64,000 nucleotides of DNA from Lachnospiraceae bacterium (lineage in GTDB: Bacteria > Bacillota > Clostridia > Lachnospirales > Lachnospiraceae), in assembly GCA_024403355.1 (NCBI GenBank), contig JAKSRW010000007.1:1-64000 (forward strand). The letters are read 5' to 3'. Below the pieces are notes generated by a model. That model had not been told where the DNA came from and did no database searches. It was given only the letters and a program-made list of their open reading frames with translations. Position numbers and translations under genes: made by a program. Below are positions 8,739-18,537 of the stretch, one piece after another. How positions within the stretch are numbered: the stretch's first letter is position 1; each line of letters opens with the position of its first letter.

Positions 8739-8988
8739 AAGACGTTGATGGAGACAGTAGTGTGTATATGGAAGCTCACAGTGAGTCCGTGACAGTGGGA
8801 AACGGATACCAGTACATTCACATGAAAATCACTCCGGAGTTGTGTAGCTGAAAAACTCATTTCCGGTGAGTAGGCTGCAACGGATGCCCCCGTTACAGGG
8901 CTCGGCATAAAGCGAAAGCGGAGTGCTTACAAAATAGGTGGTTAATGACGTCACGCGCGCGTTCCTGTTTTGGGATGCGCGCTTTTTT
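8739..8988 (+). promoter_or_regulatory. T-box riboswitch, isoleucine-specific
   Basis: The leader opens with the stem I base (GACGTTGATGGAGACAGTAG). It carries a probable specifier ATC followed by A (8828-8831, in GAAAATCAC), an antiterminator box ATAGGTGGTTAATGACG, and a terminator GCGCGCGTTCC...GGGATGCGCGC with a T-run (8955-8988). The UGGU bulge fits a tRNA ending in ACCA. Uncharged tRNA-Ile would stabilise the antiterminator and switch on ileS. The sequence after GGTGG departs from the usual ACCGCG, but the position is right. Confidence 0.9.
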
Positions 8989-9086
8989 ACATTATACGCA
9001 GGCAGTTTTTTTGTCCTGTGTATAGGAGATGAATGTTCCCGCGAAGTGCAGTGCACCGGGGGAAGGCTTTAGGAAAGGAGACAATT

Positions 9087-12000
9087 ATGATCAAGAAAGT
9101 TTCAACAGACATGAATTTCGTTGAGCGTGAAAAATCAGTCGAGAAATTCTGGAAGAACAAAGACATCTTTAGAAAAAGCATCAAGCTTCGTGAGGGCTGT
9201 CCTACCTACACATTCTATGACGGACCTCCTACAGCAAACGGAAAGCCCCATATCGGCCACGTTGAGACCCGTACCATCAAGGATATGATTCCCAGATACC
9301 GCACAATGAAGGGCTATATGGTACCCCGTAAGGCAGGCTGGGATACACACGGTCTTCCCGTAGAGCTCGAGGTAGAGAAGCTTCTCGGACTTAACGGTAA
9401 GGATCAGATTGAAGAATACGGTATGGAGCCCTTCATCAAGAAGTGTAAGGAATCCGTATGGAAGTATAAGGGAATGTGGGAGGATTTCTCAGGTACAGTA
9501 GGTTTCTGGGCTGATATGGATAACCCCTACGTAACCTATGATGATAATTTCATTGAGTCAGAGTGGTGGGCACTTAAGACTATCTGGGACAAGGGCCTTC
9601 TTTACAAGGGCTTCAAGATTGTTCCTTACTGCCCCCGTTGCGGAACCCCTCTTTCATCAGCAGAGGTTTCACAGGGCTACAAGACAGTTAAGGAGCGTTC
9701 TGCGGTAGTTCGTTTCAAGTGCGTTGGTGAGGATGCGTATTTCCTTGCATGGACAACCACACCCTGGACACTTCCTTCAAACGTTGCACTCTGTATGAAC
9801 CCTGACGAGGCTTATGTCAAGGTTAAGGCAGCAGACGGCTTTACCTATTATCTGGCAAAGGCTCTTGCGGATAAGGTTCTTGCGCCTCTCGCAAAGAAGG
9901 ATGAGAACGGCAATCTTCAGGCCGCTTATGAGATTCTTGAGACATATACAGGTAAGGACCTTGAGTACAAGGAGTATGAGCCTCTTTTTGACTGTGCAAA
10001 GAAGGTTGCTGATAAGCAGAATAAGAAGGGCTTTTTCGTAACATGCGATAACTATGTTACAATGACAGACGGTACAGGTATTGTACATATCGCACCTGCT
10101 TTTGGTGAGGACGATGCTAATGTAGGAAGAAATTATGACCTTCCCTTCGTTCAGTTCGTAGACGGCAAGGGTAATCTTACAGAGGAGACTCCCTTCGCAG
10201 GACTTTTCGTAAAGACAGCGGATCCCGAGGTTATCAAGAATTTAAGTGAGAGAAAGCAGCTCTATGATGCACCCAAGTTCGAGCATGAGTATCCTCACTG
10301 CTGGAGATGTGACACACCACTTATCTATTATGCAAGAGAGTCATGGTATATCAAGGAAACAGCCGTAAAGGAAGACCTTATCCGTAACAATAACACAGTA
10401 AACTGGATTCCTGAGTCAATCGGTTCGGGACGTTTCGGTAACTGGCTTGAGAATATTCAGGACTGGGCTATTTCACGTAACAGATACTGGGGTACTCCTC
10501 TTAATATCTGGGAGTGTGACTGCGGACACCGTGAGTGTATCGGCGGCCGTGCAGAGCTCGCTGAGAAGGCCGGCAATCCTGATGTGGCAAAGGTAGAGCT
10601 TCACAGACCCTACATCGATGAAGTAACCTTCCCCTGCCCTAAGTGCGGCAAGAGCATGAAGCGTGTACCTGAGGTTCTTGACTGCTGGTTCGATTCAGGC
10701 GCAATGCCCTTCGCACAGCATCATTATCCTTTTGAGAATAAGGAATTATTTGAGCAGCAGTTCCCTGCAGCGTTTATTTCAGAGGCTGTAGACCAGACCC
10801 GTGGATGGTTCCATTCACTTATGGCTGAGTCAACACTTCTTTTCAATAAGTCACCTTATGAGAATGTAATCGTTCTCGGACATGTTCAGGATGAGAACGG
10901 ACAGAAGATGAGTAAATCAAAGGGCAATGCGGTAGATCCCTTCGAGGCACTTGAGCAGTACGGTGCGGATGCCATCAGATGGTACTTCTACACTGCATCG
11001 GCTCCCTGGATTCCCAAGCGTTTCTCAGGCAAGCTCGTTCAGGAAGGCCAGAGAAAGTTCATGGGTACTCTTTGGAATACCTATGCGTTCTTCTCACTTT
11101 ATGCAAGCATTGATGATTTTGATCCCACAAAATATTCACTTGAGTACGATAAGCTTCCCGTAATGGATAAGTGGCTTCTTTCAAGACTTAATTCTACGGT
11201 TAAGGCGGTAGATGAGAATCTTGACAAGTACAGAATTCCCGAGGCAGGCGCCGTACTTGAGAAGTTTGTAGATGATATGAGCAACTGGTATGTCCGCAGA
11301 AGCCGTGAGAGATTCTGGGCAAAGGGTATGGAGCAGGATAAGGTTAATGCATATATGACACTTTATACCGCACTTGTTACCATTGCAAAGGCAGCAGCTC
11401 CCATGATTCCTTTCATGACAGAGGATATCTACCAGAACCTTGTGGTAAATGTTGATGCAAACGCACCCGAAAGTATCCATCTTTGCGACTATCCCGTATG
11501 TGATGAGTCACAGGTTGACAAGCAGCTTGAGAAGGATATGGAAGAGGTACTTAATGCCGTTGTTATCGGACGTGCCTGCAGAAATGAAGCGAATACAAAG
11601 CAGCGTCAGCCTCTTGCAAGAATGTTTGTTAAGGCTGAGAATAAGCTTGACGAGTTCTATCAGGATATCATCAAGGAAGAGCTTAATGTTAAGTCAATCG
11701 AGTTCACCGATGATGTAAGCGCATTTACAAATTACAGCTTCAAGCCCCAGCTTAAGACTCTCGGCCGTCGTTTCGGCGCAAGACTTAATGCACTGAAGAC
11801 TGTTCTTTCGGAGCTTAACGGAAGTGCAGCAATGAAGGAGCTTAACGAGAAGGGCAACCTTACAGTTGAGGTTGAGGGCGTAAGCGAGGTACTTGAGAAG
11901 GATGACCTTCTTATCGAGGCAATTAAGAGCGAGGGCTTCGTATCAGGTGAGGACAAGGGTATTACTGTTGTTCTTGATACAAATCTTACTCCCGAGCTTA

Positions 12001-12254
12001 TCGAAGAGGGCTACATGCGTGAGGTTATCAGTAAGGTACAGACCATGCGTAAGGATGCCGGCTTCGAGGTAATGGACCGTATCACTGTTTATGTGTCAGG
12101 TAATGATACAATCAAGGCAGTATGTGAGAAGAATAAGGATACCATCGCAAGAATCGTACTTGCGGATGACATCGTTTATGATACAACAGACGGTTCTGTT
12201 AAGGAATGGAATCTTAACGGTGAGGATGTAACACTCGGTGTTAAGAAGAATTAA
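9087..12254 (+). CDS. ileS: Isoleucyl-tRNA synthetase (long, type 2 form)
   Basis: The enzyme has 1055 residues from ATG 9087, which follows AGGAAAGGAGACAATT. It charges tRNA-Ile in the cytoplasm. The class I signatures are PHIGH near residue 54 and KMSKS near 607. An editing (CP1) domain contains the threonine-rich TTTPWTLPSN segment, and the C-terminal half contains the anticodon-binding region. The length and sequence (GPPTANGKPHIGH, AISRNRYWGTPLN) match the IleS2 subgroup, relatives of which tend to be less mupirocin-sensitive; that is family knowledge, not shown here. Expression is controlled by the T-box upstream. Confidence 0.97.
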   Translation: MIKKVSTDMNFVEREKSVEKFWKNKDIFRKSIKLREGCPTYTFYDGPPTANGKPHIGHVETRTIKDMIPRYRTMKGYMVPRKAGWDTHGLPVELEVEKLLGLNGKDQIEEYGMEPFIKKCKESVWKYKGMWEDFSGTVGFWADMDNPYVTYDDNFIESEWWALKTIWDKGLLYKGFKIVPYCPRCGTPLSSAEVSQGYKTVKERSAVVRFKCVGEDAYFLAWTTTPWTLPSNVALCMNPDEAYVKVKAADGFTYYLAKALADKVLAPLAKKDENGNLQAAYEILETYTGKDLEYKEYEPLFDCAKKVADKQNKKGFFVTCDNYVTMTDGTGIVHIAPAFGEDDANVGRNYDLPFVQFVDGKGNLTEETPFAGLFVKTADPEVIKNLSERKQLYDAPKFEHEYPHCWRCDTPLIYYARESWYIKETAVKEDLIRNNNTVNWIPESIGSGRFGNWLENIQDWAISRNRYWGTPLNIWECDCGHRECIGGRAELAEKAGNPDVAKVELHRPYIDEVTFPCPKCGKSMKRVPEVLDCWFDSGAMPFAQHHYPFENKELFEQQFPAAFISEAVDQTRGWFHSLMAESTLLFNKSPYENVIVLGHVQDENGQKMSKSKGNAVDPFEALEQYGADAIRWYFYTASAPWIPKRFSGKLVQEGQRKFMGTLWNTYAFFSLYASIDDFDPTKYSLEYDKLPVMDKWLLSRLNSTVKAVDENLDKYRIPEAGAVLEKFVDDMSNWYVRRSRERFWAKGMEQDKVNAYMTLYTALVTIAKAAAPMIPFMTEDIYQNLVVNVDANAPESIHLCDYPVCDESQVDKQLEKDMEEVLNAVVIGRACRNEANTKQRQPLARMFVKAENKLDEFYQDIIKEELNVKSIEFTDDVSAFTNYSFKPQLKTLGRRFGARLNALKTVLSELNGSAAMKELNEKGNLTVEVEGVSEVLEKDDLLIEAIKSEGFVSGEDKGITVVLDTNLTPELIEEGYMREVISKVQTMRKDAGFEVMDRITVYVSGNDTIKAVCEKNKDTIARIVLADDIVYDTTDGSVKEWNLNGEDVTLGVKKN

Positions 12255-12267
12255 TTATTGCTTTTGG

Positions 12268-12296
12268 CGAATGGGATATCTTAGGGTATCCCATTT
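12268..12296 (+). terminator. Hairpin after ileS (weak terminator)
   Basis: AATGGGATA pairs with TATCCCATT but no T-run follows, so read-through into the lipoprotein gene is likely. Confidence 0.35.
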
Positions 12297-12323
12297 GTCG
12301 GGTATAGACGGAAAGGAAAGTAA

Positions 12324-14039
12324 ATGAATATGAAGAAAATCAGTATTTTAATGGCTGTAATTCTTGTGATTACATGCCTTGCAGCCTGCTCAAAGCAGGA
12401 AGAACCCGCACCTGCAGAGCCTGCTGCAGCTGCTACTGAGGCGCCCACAGCGGCAGCTACGCAAGCAGCTGCACCGAGCCCCGAACCTACTGAGGCAGCT
12501 GTCGTTACCGAAGCTCCGGTAGTTACAGAGGAGCCCGTTCCCACAGAGGAAATCACTCCCGAGCCTACAGCTGAGCCCGAGCCTACAGCCGAGCCTGCTG
12601 CGGAGGATGTGGAGCTTTCTGTTGTTTTTGATGCTTATAAGCAGATGGTAAGCGAATATATTGACCAAAATCTTGATAAGCTCTATGAACTTGAGCTTGG
12701 ACTTATTTATGTAAATAATGATGCTATCCCCGAGCTTTTCCTGGTTGAGAATCCTGAGGTAAACGATGTTGTCGGTGTTTACGGCTATGTAAACGGCGCT
12801 GTAGAGCCGGTCGGATATTACGGCAGGGACAGCTCTATGGGCTATGATCCGAGAGCAAATTTCATTCTCACTGCTTACAATGATGAAGCAGGCAGTATTA
12901 GTACTGTAAAGACCTTTGACCTTAGCGGTGGTGCAGAGAATCAGGAGGTCAATGAGTACGTAATTAATGAGGCTGACGGCAGCTTTTCAATTAACGGTGA
13001 GCCGGTTGATGAGCAGACCTATCAGGATGCAGTAAATACAATCTATTCTGAGCATCCTATGATGAATTATGTAAATTACGGAGCTGCCCTTAAATATTAT
13101 CCCAATATTGTTCTTAATGATAACAGCTTCATACAGATGTATGAAACTTCACTTATGAATGATGAGATTCTCCGTGTTTACCATGGTCCCGAAATGGAAT
13201 ACATCATCGGTTCATGGGAGCTTAATAAGTTTGAACTTAATACAAAGGACGGAAGCTTTTTCTATTCAAATAATGATACAGAGCTGAATAACTGCAGAGC
13301 CTACAGCTCACTTAGCTTTGACAGTGATATTGCCGGCTTCTGGATAACAGCCTATAATGATGAATTTGAAACAGTCTATGACGCATCTGATTATGCAATG
13401 ATGATGCAGTACTCGCCTCTCGGAATATCAGACGGTATTGACTACGGCTGGAATGTTGAGCTTCTTTCTGAAAACGAGGGCGTAAAGTATTTCGCAACAA
13501 TGCCTGATGAAGACACGGTAATTTTAGTAGGCTATATTGACCGTCCCGACGGAGAAATGACCGAGTGGGGCGTAGAGCAGGATACCTTCGTTGCAGAGTA
13601 CAACAGAGAATATAACGGTGGTCTCTATTATGAAATGCTTGCGGAAATAGAGCAGGATGAGGCGAACAGCACTGATGAAATGCTTACATTTACCGTAAAG
13701 CCCATGCTCAGTATTTCTGCATATGATACAGCACTAATTGCTGCTTACGGACTTCCCGAGGATCTGGACGGCTACGATTTTGAGCTTGTATATGTAAAGG
13801 ATGTTGAACCTTTTACTATCTTTATTGATTCAAATGTTGAACTTTTTGCACTGTCAGAGATACTTGTTAATGTTAAGACTGACCTCGCCGGCTATAAGGA
13901 GAAATTTACAAGACCGATGCCTGTGTACATCTACTATGACCGGGATGCGATTGATTCGGAGATGAGCGACAGTGTAACGGAATACGAGGCAGTTCAGCTT
14001 TACAAGCCTATTGCCGTAAAAGAAGCCTACGTAGGCTGA
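12324..14039 (+). CDS. Lipoprotein of unknown function
   Basis: This 571-residue protein has an N-terminal lipoprotein signal with lipobox CLAAC (Cys22), followed by an Ala/Pro/Glu/Thr-rich spacer to about residue 90 (EPAPAEPAAAATEAP, TEEITPEPTAEPEP). The remaining 480 residues are acidic and rich in Tyr and Asn. I recognise no catalytic motif. The start follows GGAAAGGAAAGTAA. It is probably anchored on the outer face of the membrane. It may be partly co-transcribed with ileS, since the 70-bp gap lacks a clear promoter. Confidence 0.8.
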   Translation: MNMKKISILMAVILVITCLAACSKQEEPAPAEPAAAATEAPTAAATQAAAPSPEPTEAAVVTEAPVVTEEPVPTEEITPEPTAEPEPTAEPAAEDVELSVVFDAYKQMVSEYIDQNLDKLYELELGLIYVNNDAIPELFLVENPEVNDVVGVYGYVNGAVEPVGYYGRDSSMGYDPRANFILTAYNDEAGSISTVKTFDLSGGAENQEVNEYVINEADGSFSINGEPVDEQTYQDAVNTIYSEHPMMNYVNYGAALKYYPNIVLNDNSFIQMYETSLMNDEILRVYHGPEMEYIIGSWELNKFELNTKDGSFFYSNNDTELNNCRAYSSLSFDSDIAGFWITAYNDEFETVYDASDYAMMMQYSPLGISDGIDYGWNVELLSENEGVKYFATMPDEDTVILVGYIDRPDGEMTEWGVEQDTFVAEYNREYNGGLYYEMLAEIEQDEANSTDEMLTFTVKPMLSISAYDTALIAAYGLPEDLDGYDFELVYVKDVEPFTIFIDSNVELFALSEILVNVKTDLAGYKEKFTRPMPVYIYYDRDAIDSEMSDSVTEYEAVQLYKPIAVKEAYVG

Positions 14040-14121
14040 TTTATAGCGGGAAACGGATGATTTTGTGCGATTTGTACAGAATTTTCGTTTCCCTTTATAC
14101 ATTGTCTGTACAAGATAAGCC

Positions 14122-14150
14122 TTGAAAAATTACAAAATTTAGGCTATACT
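14122..14150 (+). promoter_or_regulatory. Promoter of glycogen phosphorylase
   Basis: TTGAAA and TATACT are separated by 17 nt. Confidence 0.75.
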
Positions 14151-14206
14151 ATTAAACCATGTATGCCTAAAAAATATAATCAAATTTGGAAGAGGAGGAA
14201 TAATTC

Positions 14207-16666
14207 ATGAAAATCAATAAAAAGGAATTTAAGGCAAGCATTGAGAATTACCTGATGACTCTTTACCGCAAGGAGCCTGCAGACGCTACAAAACAGCAGG
14301 TTTTTCAGGCAGTTTCATACGCTATTAAGGAATATATTGTTGATGACTGGTTTGCAACACATAAGGCAATTGACAAAAAAGACGGTAAGATGGTTTACTA
14401 CATGTCAATGGAGTTCCTTATGGGACGTGCCCTTGGTAATATCCTTATTAACATGAAGGCTAACAAGGATGTTGCAGCTGTTCTTGACGATTTCGGTCTC
14501 GATCTTAACGCAATTGAGGATGAAGAGCCCGATCCCGCACTTGGTAACGGTGGTCTCGGAAGACTTGCAGCATGTTTCCTTGATTCACTTGCAACACTCA
14601 ACTACCCTGCAGTAGGCTGTGGTATCCGTTATAAGTACGGTATGTTCAAGCAGAAGATTGAGAACGGTTTCCAGGTTGAGGCTCCCGATAACTGGTTAAA
14701 GGACGGCAACCCCTTCGAAATGTGCGATCAGGACAATTCACAGGTTGTTAAGTTCGGCGGCTATGTAAGAATGGTAAGAAACGCAGACGGCAGAGAGTGC
14801 TTCATTCAGGAGGGCTACAGCTCAGTTGAGGCTGTTCCTTATGATGTTCCCGTAGTTGGTTACAACAACCATTTCGTAAATACACTCCGTATCTGGGATG
14901 CTCGTGCAATCGATACCTTCCAGCTTGATTCATTCGATAAGGGTGATTATCATAAGGCTGTTGAGCAGCAGAACCTTGCAAATACAATCGTTGAGGTTCT
15001 TTATCCCAATGATAACCACTATGCAGGTAAGGAGCTTCGTTTAAAGCAGCAGTACTTCTTCGTATCAGCCAGCGTACAGCTTGCTGTTAAGAATTACCTT
15101 AAGCATCATGATGATATCAAGAAGCTTCCCGAGAAGGTTTGCTTCCAGCTTAACGATACACATCCCTCAGTAACCGTTGCCGAGCTTATGAGAATCCTCA
15201 TGGATGAGCATTACCTTACATGGGATGAGGCATGGGAGGTTACAACAAAGGCCTGTGCATATACAAACCATACAATTATGGCTGAGGCTCTCGAGAAGTG
15301 GCCCCTTGAGCTTTTCTCAAGACTTCTTCCCCGTATCTACCAGATCGTTGAGGAAATTAACCGTCGTTTCATTCGTGAGATTCAGGTTACATATCCCGGT
15401 GATTACAAGAAGATTGAGAAGATGGCTATCGTTTATGACGGACAGGTTCGTATGGCTAACCTTGCAATCGTAGGCGGCTTCTCAGTAAACGGTGTTGCAA
15501 GACTTCATACAGAGATTCTTAAGAATCAGTCACTTAAGGAATTTGCAGATTATTATCCCGGCAAGTTCAACAACAAGACAAACGGTATTACACAGAGACG
15601 TTTCCTTCTTCACGGTAACCCCCTTCTTGCTGATTGGGTAACAGAGAAGATTGGCGAGGACTGGATTACAGATCTTTCAAAGATGGACAAGCTTTCACTC
15701 TACACAGAGGATGAGAAGGCACAGCATGAGTTCATGAACATCAAGTATCAGAACAAGGTTCGTCTTGCTAAGTATATTTTAGAGCACAACGGTGTTGAGG
15801 TTGATCCCAGATCAATTTTCGATGTTCAGGTTAAGCGTCTTCATGAGTACAAGAGACAGCTCCTTAACATTATGCACGTTATGTACCTTTACAATGAGCT
15901 GAAGACAAATCCCAATATGGATTTCTACCCCAGAACATTTATCTTCGGTGCAAAGGCTTCAGCAGGCTACCGTCGTGCAAAGGCTATCATCAAGCTTATC
16001 AACAGTGTAGCTGATGTGGTAAATAATGATAGTTCGATCAACGGTAAGATTAAGGTTGTATTCATCGAGAACTACCGTGTTTCAAATGCAGAGATGATTT
16101 TCGCTGCAGCAGATGTATCTGAGCAGATTTCAACAGCTTCAAAGGAGGCTTCAGGTACAGGTAACATGAAGTTCATGCTTAACGGTGCTGTAACAATCGG
16201 TACAATGGACGGTGCTAACGTAGAAATCGTTCAGGAGGTTGGCGAGGAGAACGCAGTTATCTTCGGTCTTTCAGCTGACGAGGTTATCAACTATGAGAAC
16301 AACGGCGGATACAATCCTAAGGAAATCTACAATGTTGATACAGAAATCCGTATGGTTATGACTCAGATGATCAACGGCTACTATTCACCTCAGAATACAG
16401 AGCTTTTCCGTGAGCTTTATAACTCACTTATGGAGTCAAACGGCGGCGAGCGTGCTGATCAGTACTTCATCCTTAAGGATTTCCGTTCATACGCAGATGC
16501 TCAGAAGCGTATCGAGGCTATGTACCGTGACGAGAAGAGATGGGCACAGGCAGCTATGATGAACGTAGCTAAGTGTGGCAAGTTCTCATCAGACCGTACA
16601 ATCGAGGAGTACGTACAGGATATCTGGAAGCTTGAAAAGATTATGATTCCTAAGAGCGGAAAGTAA
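14207..16666 (+). CDS. glgP: Glycogen/maltodextrin phosphorylase
   Basis: This 819-residue GT35 phosphorylase releases glucose-1-phosphate from alpha-1,4-glucans using pyridoxal phosphate. The PLP-binding lysine lies in the block EASGTGNMKFMLNG (Lys near 655). Other family blocks are DEEPDPALGNGGLGRLAACFLDS near 105 and FDVQVKRLHEYKRQLLN near 540. The start follows GAGGAGGAATAATTC. It is monocistronic with a strong promoter and terminator. Glycogen and maltodextrin forms cannot be separated by eye. Confidence 0.95.
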   Translation: MKINKKEFKASIENYLMTLYRKEPADATKQQVFQAVSYAIKEYIVDDWFATHKAIDKKDGKMVYYMSMEFLMGRALGNILINMKANKDVAAVLDDFGLDLNAIEDEEPDPALGNGGLGRLAACFLDSLATLNYPAVGCGIRYKYGMFKQKIENGFQVEAPDNWLKDGNPFEMCDQDNSQVVKFGGYVRMVRNADGRECFIQEGYSSVEAVPYDVPVVGYNNHFVNTLRIWDARAIDTFQLDSFDKGDYHKAVEQQNLANTIVEVLYPNDNHYAGKELRLKQQYFFVSASVQLAVKNYLKHHDDIKKLPEKVCFQLNDTHPSVTVAELMRILMDEHYLTWDEAWEVTTKACAYTNHTIMAEALEKWPLELFSRLLPRIYQIVEEINRRFIREIQVTYPGDYKKIEKMAIVYDGQVRMANLAIVGGFSVNGVARLHTEILKNQSLKEFADYYPGKFNNKTNGITQRRFLLHGNPLLADWVTEKIGEDWITDLSKMDKLSLYTEDEKAQHEFMNIKYQNKVRLAKYILEHNGVEVDPRSIFDVQVKRLHEYKRQLLNIMHVMYLYNELKTNPNMDFYPRTFIFGAKASAGYRRAKAIIKLINSVADVVNNDSSINGKIKVVFIENYRVSNAEMIFAAADVSEQISTASKEASGTGNMKFMLNGAVTIGTMDGANVEIVQEVGEENAVIFGLSADEVINYENNGGYNPKEIYNVDTEIRMVMTQMINGYYSPQNTELFRELYNSLMESNGGERADQYFILKDFRSYADAQKRIEAMYRDEKRWAQAAMMNVAKCGKFSSDRTIEEYVQDIWKLEKIMIPKSGK

Positions 16667-16706
16667 TTAACAGACAGTAGTTTTAACTGAATAAAAATAT
16701 TAAAAT

Positions 16707-16739
16707 CCCCGCGGCTACGGCCTGCGGGGAAATTTTTTT
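16707..16739 (+). terminator. Terminator after glgP
   Basis: CCCCGC pairs with GCGGGG around an 11-nt loop, followed by AAATTTTTTT. Confidence 0.92.
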
Positions 16740-16748
16740 AAAAAGCTC

Positions 16749-16777
16749 TTGACAAAGTAGCAAAACTATACTAAGAT
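16749..16777 (+). promoter_or_regulatory. Promoter of the NAD salvage operon
   Basis: TTGACA and TAAGAT are separated by 17 nt. The first AGTA-N9-TACT dyad lies entirely within the spacer and the first base of the -10. Confidence 0.75.
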
Positions 16778-16839
16778 ACAGACAAGGAAAGTAGCTGATT
16801 AATACTAACAACACAATGCGAAAGTAGTAAAATAGTACT
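16756..16839. promoter_or_regulatory. Three tandem AGTA-N9-TACT dyads, candidate NrtR operators
   Basis: Sites lie at 16756-16772, 16790-16806 and 16823-16839. All three have the same half-sites, a 9-nt spacer and flanking A/TAA. Centre-to-centre spacing is 34 and 33 bp, close to three helical turns, so bound dimers would lie on nearly one face. Site 1 overlaps the promoter; sites 2 and 3 cover the 5' untranslated region. The gene immediately downstream encodes an NrtR-like repressor, so autoregulation is the simplest reading. Confidence 0.7.
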
Positions 16840-16873
16840 AACTGCTGAATTATGAGAAGGGAGGCATGAAAGC

Positions 16874-17533
16874 ATGGCAAAGGCTGTTAAGCCTGCAGTG
16901 ATGTCGGTAGCGGTGGATGTATTGATTTTTACGGTTTCCGACAATCATGTGGAGGTCCTGCTTGAAAGAAGGGCTGAAGAACCTTTCAAGAACTGTCTGG
17001 CGCTTCCGGGTGGCCTGGTGAAAACGGATGAGTCCCCTGATGATGCGGTAAAAAGATGTCTGCGTGAGGAAATCGGTGTAGAGGATATTTATACCGAGCA
17101 GCTTTATACCTGGGGCGATATCGACAGGGACCCGCGAAACAGGGTCATTTCGATTTCCTATATCGCACTGGTGAATAAATCCAGGTGTCATCCGATAGCC
17201 GGTGAGCGAGTAGAGGAGGTTTGCTGGAAGGAAATCAGCGCAGACGATATAAACGAGCTCACAAAGGAGCTTGCCTATGACCACGGGGAGATGATTTCGT
17301 ATGCGCTCAGCCGTCTGAAGGGAAAGCTGGAATATACCTCGATTGCATTTCATATGATGGAGGAGGAATTCACACTTCCCGAGCTGCAGAAGGTATATGA
17401 AATACTTCTGGATAAGCCTTTATATAAGGCTAATTTCAGAAAAAAGATAATGGATTTTGTAGAGGAAACAGGCAATACGGTCACCGGTAATCCGCACAGA
17501 CCGAGCAAGCTCTACAGGTGGAACGGACGCTGA
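16874..17533 (+). CDS. nrtR: NrtR-type Nudix-related transcriptional repressor of NAD biosynthesis
   Basis: This 219-residue protein has an N-terminal Nudix fold (about 8-140) and a C-terminal winged helix (about 155-219; FTLPELQKVYEILL, PLYKANFRKKIMD). The Nudix box is degenerate: G47-x5-E53-x7-R61 is followed by Cys62 instead of the catalytic Glu. That fits NrtR proteins, which bind ADP-ribose-type effectors rather than hydrolyse them. It heads an operon of NAD genes and sits behind three matching dyads. In known NrtR systems the ligand relieves repression; that mechanism is inferred here. Confidence 0.88.
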   Translation: MAKAVKPAVMSVAVDVLIFTVSDNHVEVLLERRAEEPFKNCLALPGGLVKTDESPDDAVKRCLREEIGVEDIYTEQLYTWGDIDRDPRNRVISISYIALVNKSRCHPIAGERVEEVCWKEISADDINELTKELAYDHGEMISYALSRLKGKLEYTSIAFHMMEEEFTLPELQKVYEILLDKPLYKANFRKKIMDFVEETGNTVTGNPHRPSKLYRWNGR

Positions 17534-17557
17534 TTTTAGAGTGCCTGTGCCCCTGGT

Positions 17558-17615
17558 GGTCTCTTGGGGACGGGGTCAACAGCTCAGGTCTCTTGGGGAC
17601 GGGGTCAACAGCTCA
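17558..17615. repeat. Tandem 29-bp duplication
   Basis: Two exact head-to-tail copies start GGTCTCTTGGGGACGGGG (17558-17586 and 17587-17615), between nrtR and nadE. The CTTGGGGACGGGG core resembles REP-type repeats seen in other genomes. No coding function is evident. Confidence 0.85.
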
Positions 17616-17702
17616 AACGGGGGAACGTTAAGCTATTGAAGGAAAAGAAATTGAGAAACATAAATAAATCAGGAGGAAAGCCCTGCGGGGCATGACAAGG
17701 CT

Positions 17703-18449
17703 ATGCTGAAGGAAGGACTTATTGACTGGGTAAGAGATTATTTTAAGAAGAACGGCAACTGTAAGGCCGTTGTAGGTATTTCGGGAGGAACCGATTCTTC
17801 CGTGACCGCAGCTGTACTTTGTGAGGCTATCGGCAAGGAAAATGTAATCGGTGTTCTGATGCCGAACGGCGACCAGCATGATATCGATGTGAGCCTGGCG
17901 CTTGTGAAGCATCTCGGTATTGAGTATCACGTTGTAAATATTAAGAATATGGTTGAGGCGGTAAAGGTTCAGGTGGCAGAGACTATGAACTGTGACCCTA
18001 ATCTTACCGATGCTTATAAGACAAATACACCTGCCAGACTTCGTATGACAGTGCTCTATGGCATCTGTGCACTTGTTGGCGGCCGTGTGGCAAACACCTG
18101 TAATCTTTCGGAGGATTACGTGGGTTATTCGACAAAGTACGGCGATGCAGCCGGTGATTTCTCTGTATTATCATCATTTACCAAGACAGAGGTAAGAGAA
18201 ATCGGACGTGAGCTTGGACTTCCTGCTATGTTTGTTGAGAAGGTGCCCGAGGACGGAATGAGCGGAAAGTCGGACGAGGAAAGACTTGGCTTCACCTATG
18301 CTACACTTGACCACTACATTCGTACGGGCGTGATTGAGAGCGAGGAGCTCAAAGAAAATATTGAACGCAAGCACCGTGCAAATCTTCACAAAATGAAGAT
18401 GATGCCCGTATATGATTATATGGACAGAGACAGCTATTTTGAGGGCTGA
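17703..18449 (+). CDS. nadE: NAD synthetase, ammonia-dependent
   Basis: This 248-residue enzyme converts nicotinate adenine dinucleotide to NAD, the last step of the pathway. It belongs to the N-type ATP pyrophosphatases, with P-loop SGGTDSS at 27-33 and the family blocks NLSEDYVGYSTKYGDAAGDF and KVPEDGMSGKSDEE. There is no glutaminase domain, so it probably uses free ammonia. The AGGAGG lies 26 nt before the ATG. A mini-ORF starting at 17692 (M-T-R-L-C-stop) overlaps the start, which suggests translational coupling. Confidence 0.93.
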   Translation: MLKEGLIDWVRDYFKKNGNCKAVVGISGGTDSSVTAAVLCEAIGKENVIGVLMPNGDQHDIDVSLALVKHLGIEYHVVNIKNMVEAVKVQVAETMNCDPNLTDAYKTNTPARLRMTVLYGICALVGGRVANTCNLSEDYVGYSTKYGDAAGDFSVLSSFTKTEVREIGRELGLPAMFVEKVPEDGMSGKSDEERLGFTYATLDHYIRTGVIESEELKENIERKHRANLHKMKMMPVYDYMDRDSYFEG

Positions 18450-18537
18450 GAGGAAATTGTAAAAGCTTAAAGCGCTGACGGAGCCGCTAAGGGCACTGTT
18501 GGCATAAATACGCAAGGGATTTAAGAAAGGGAAAACT

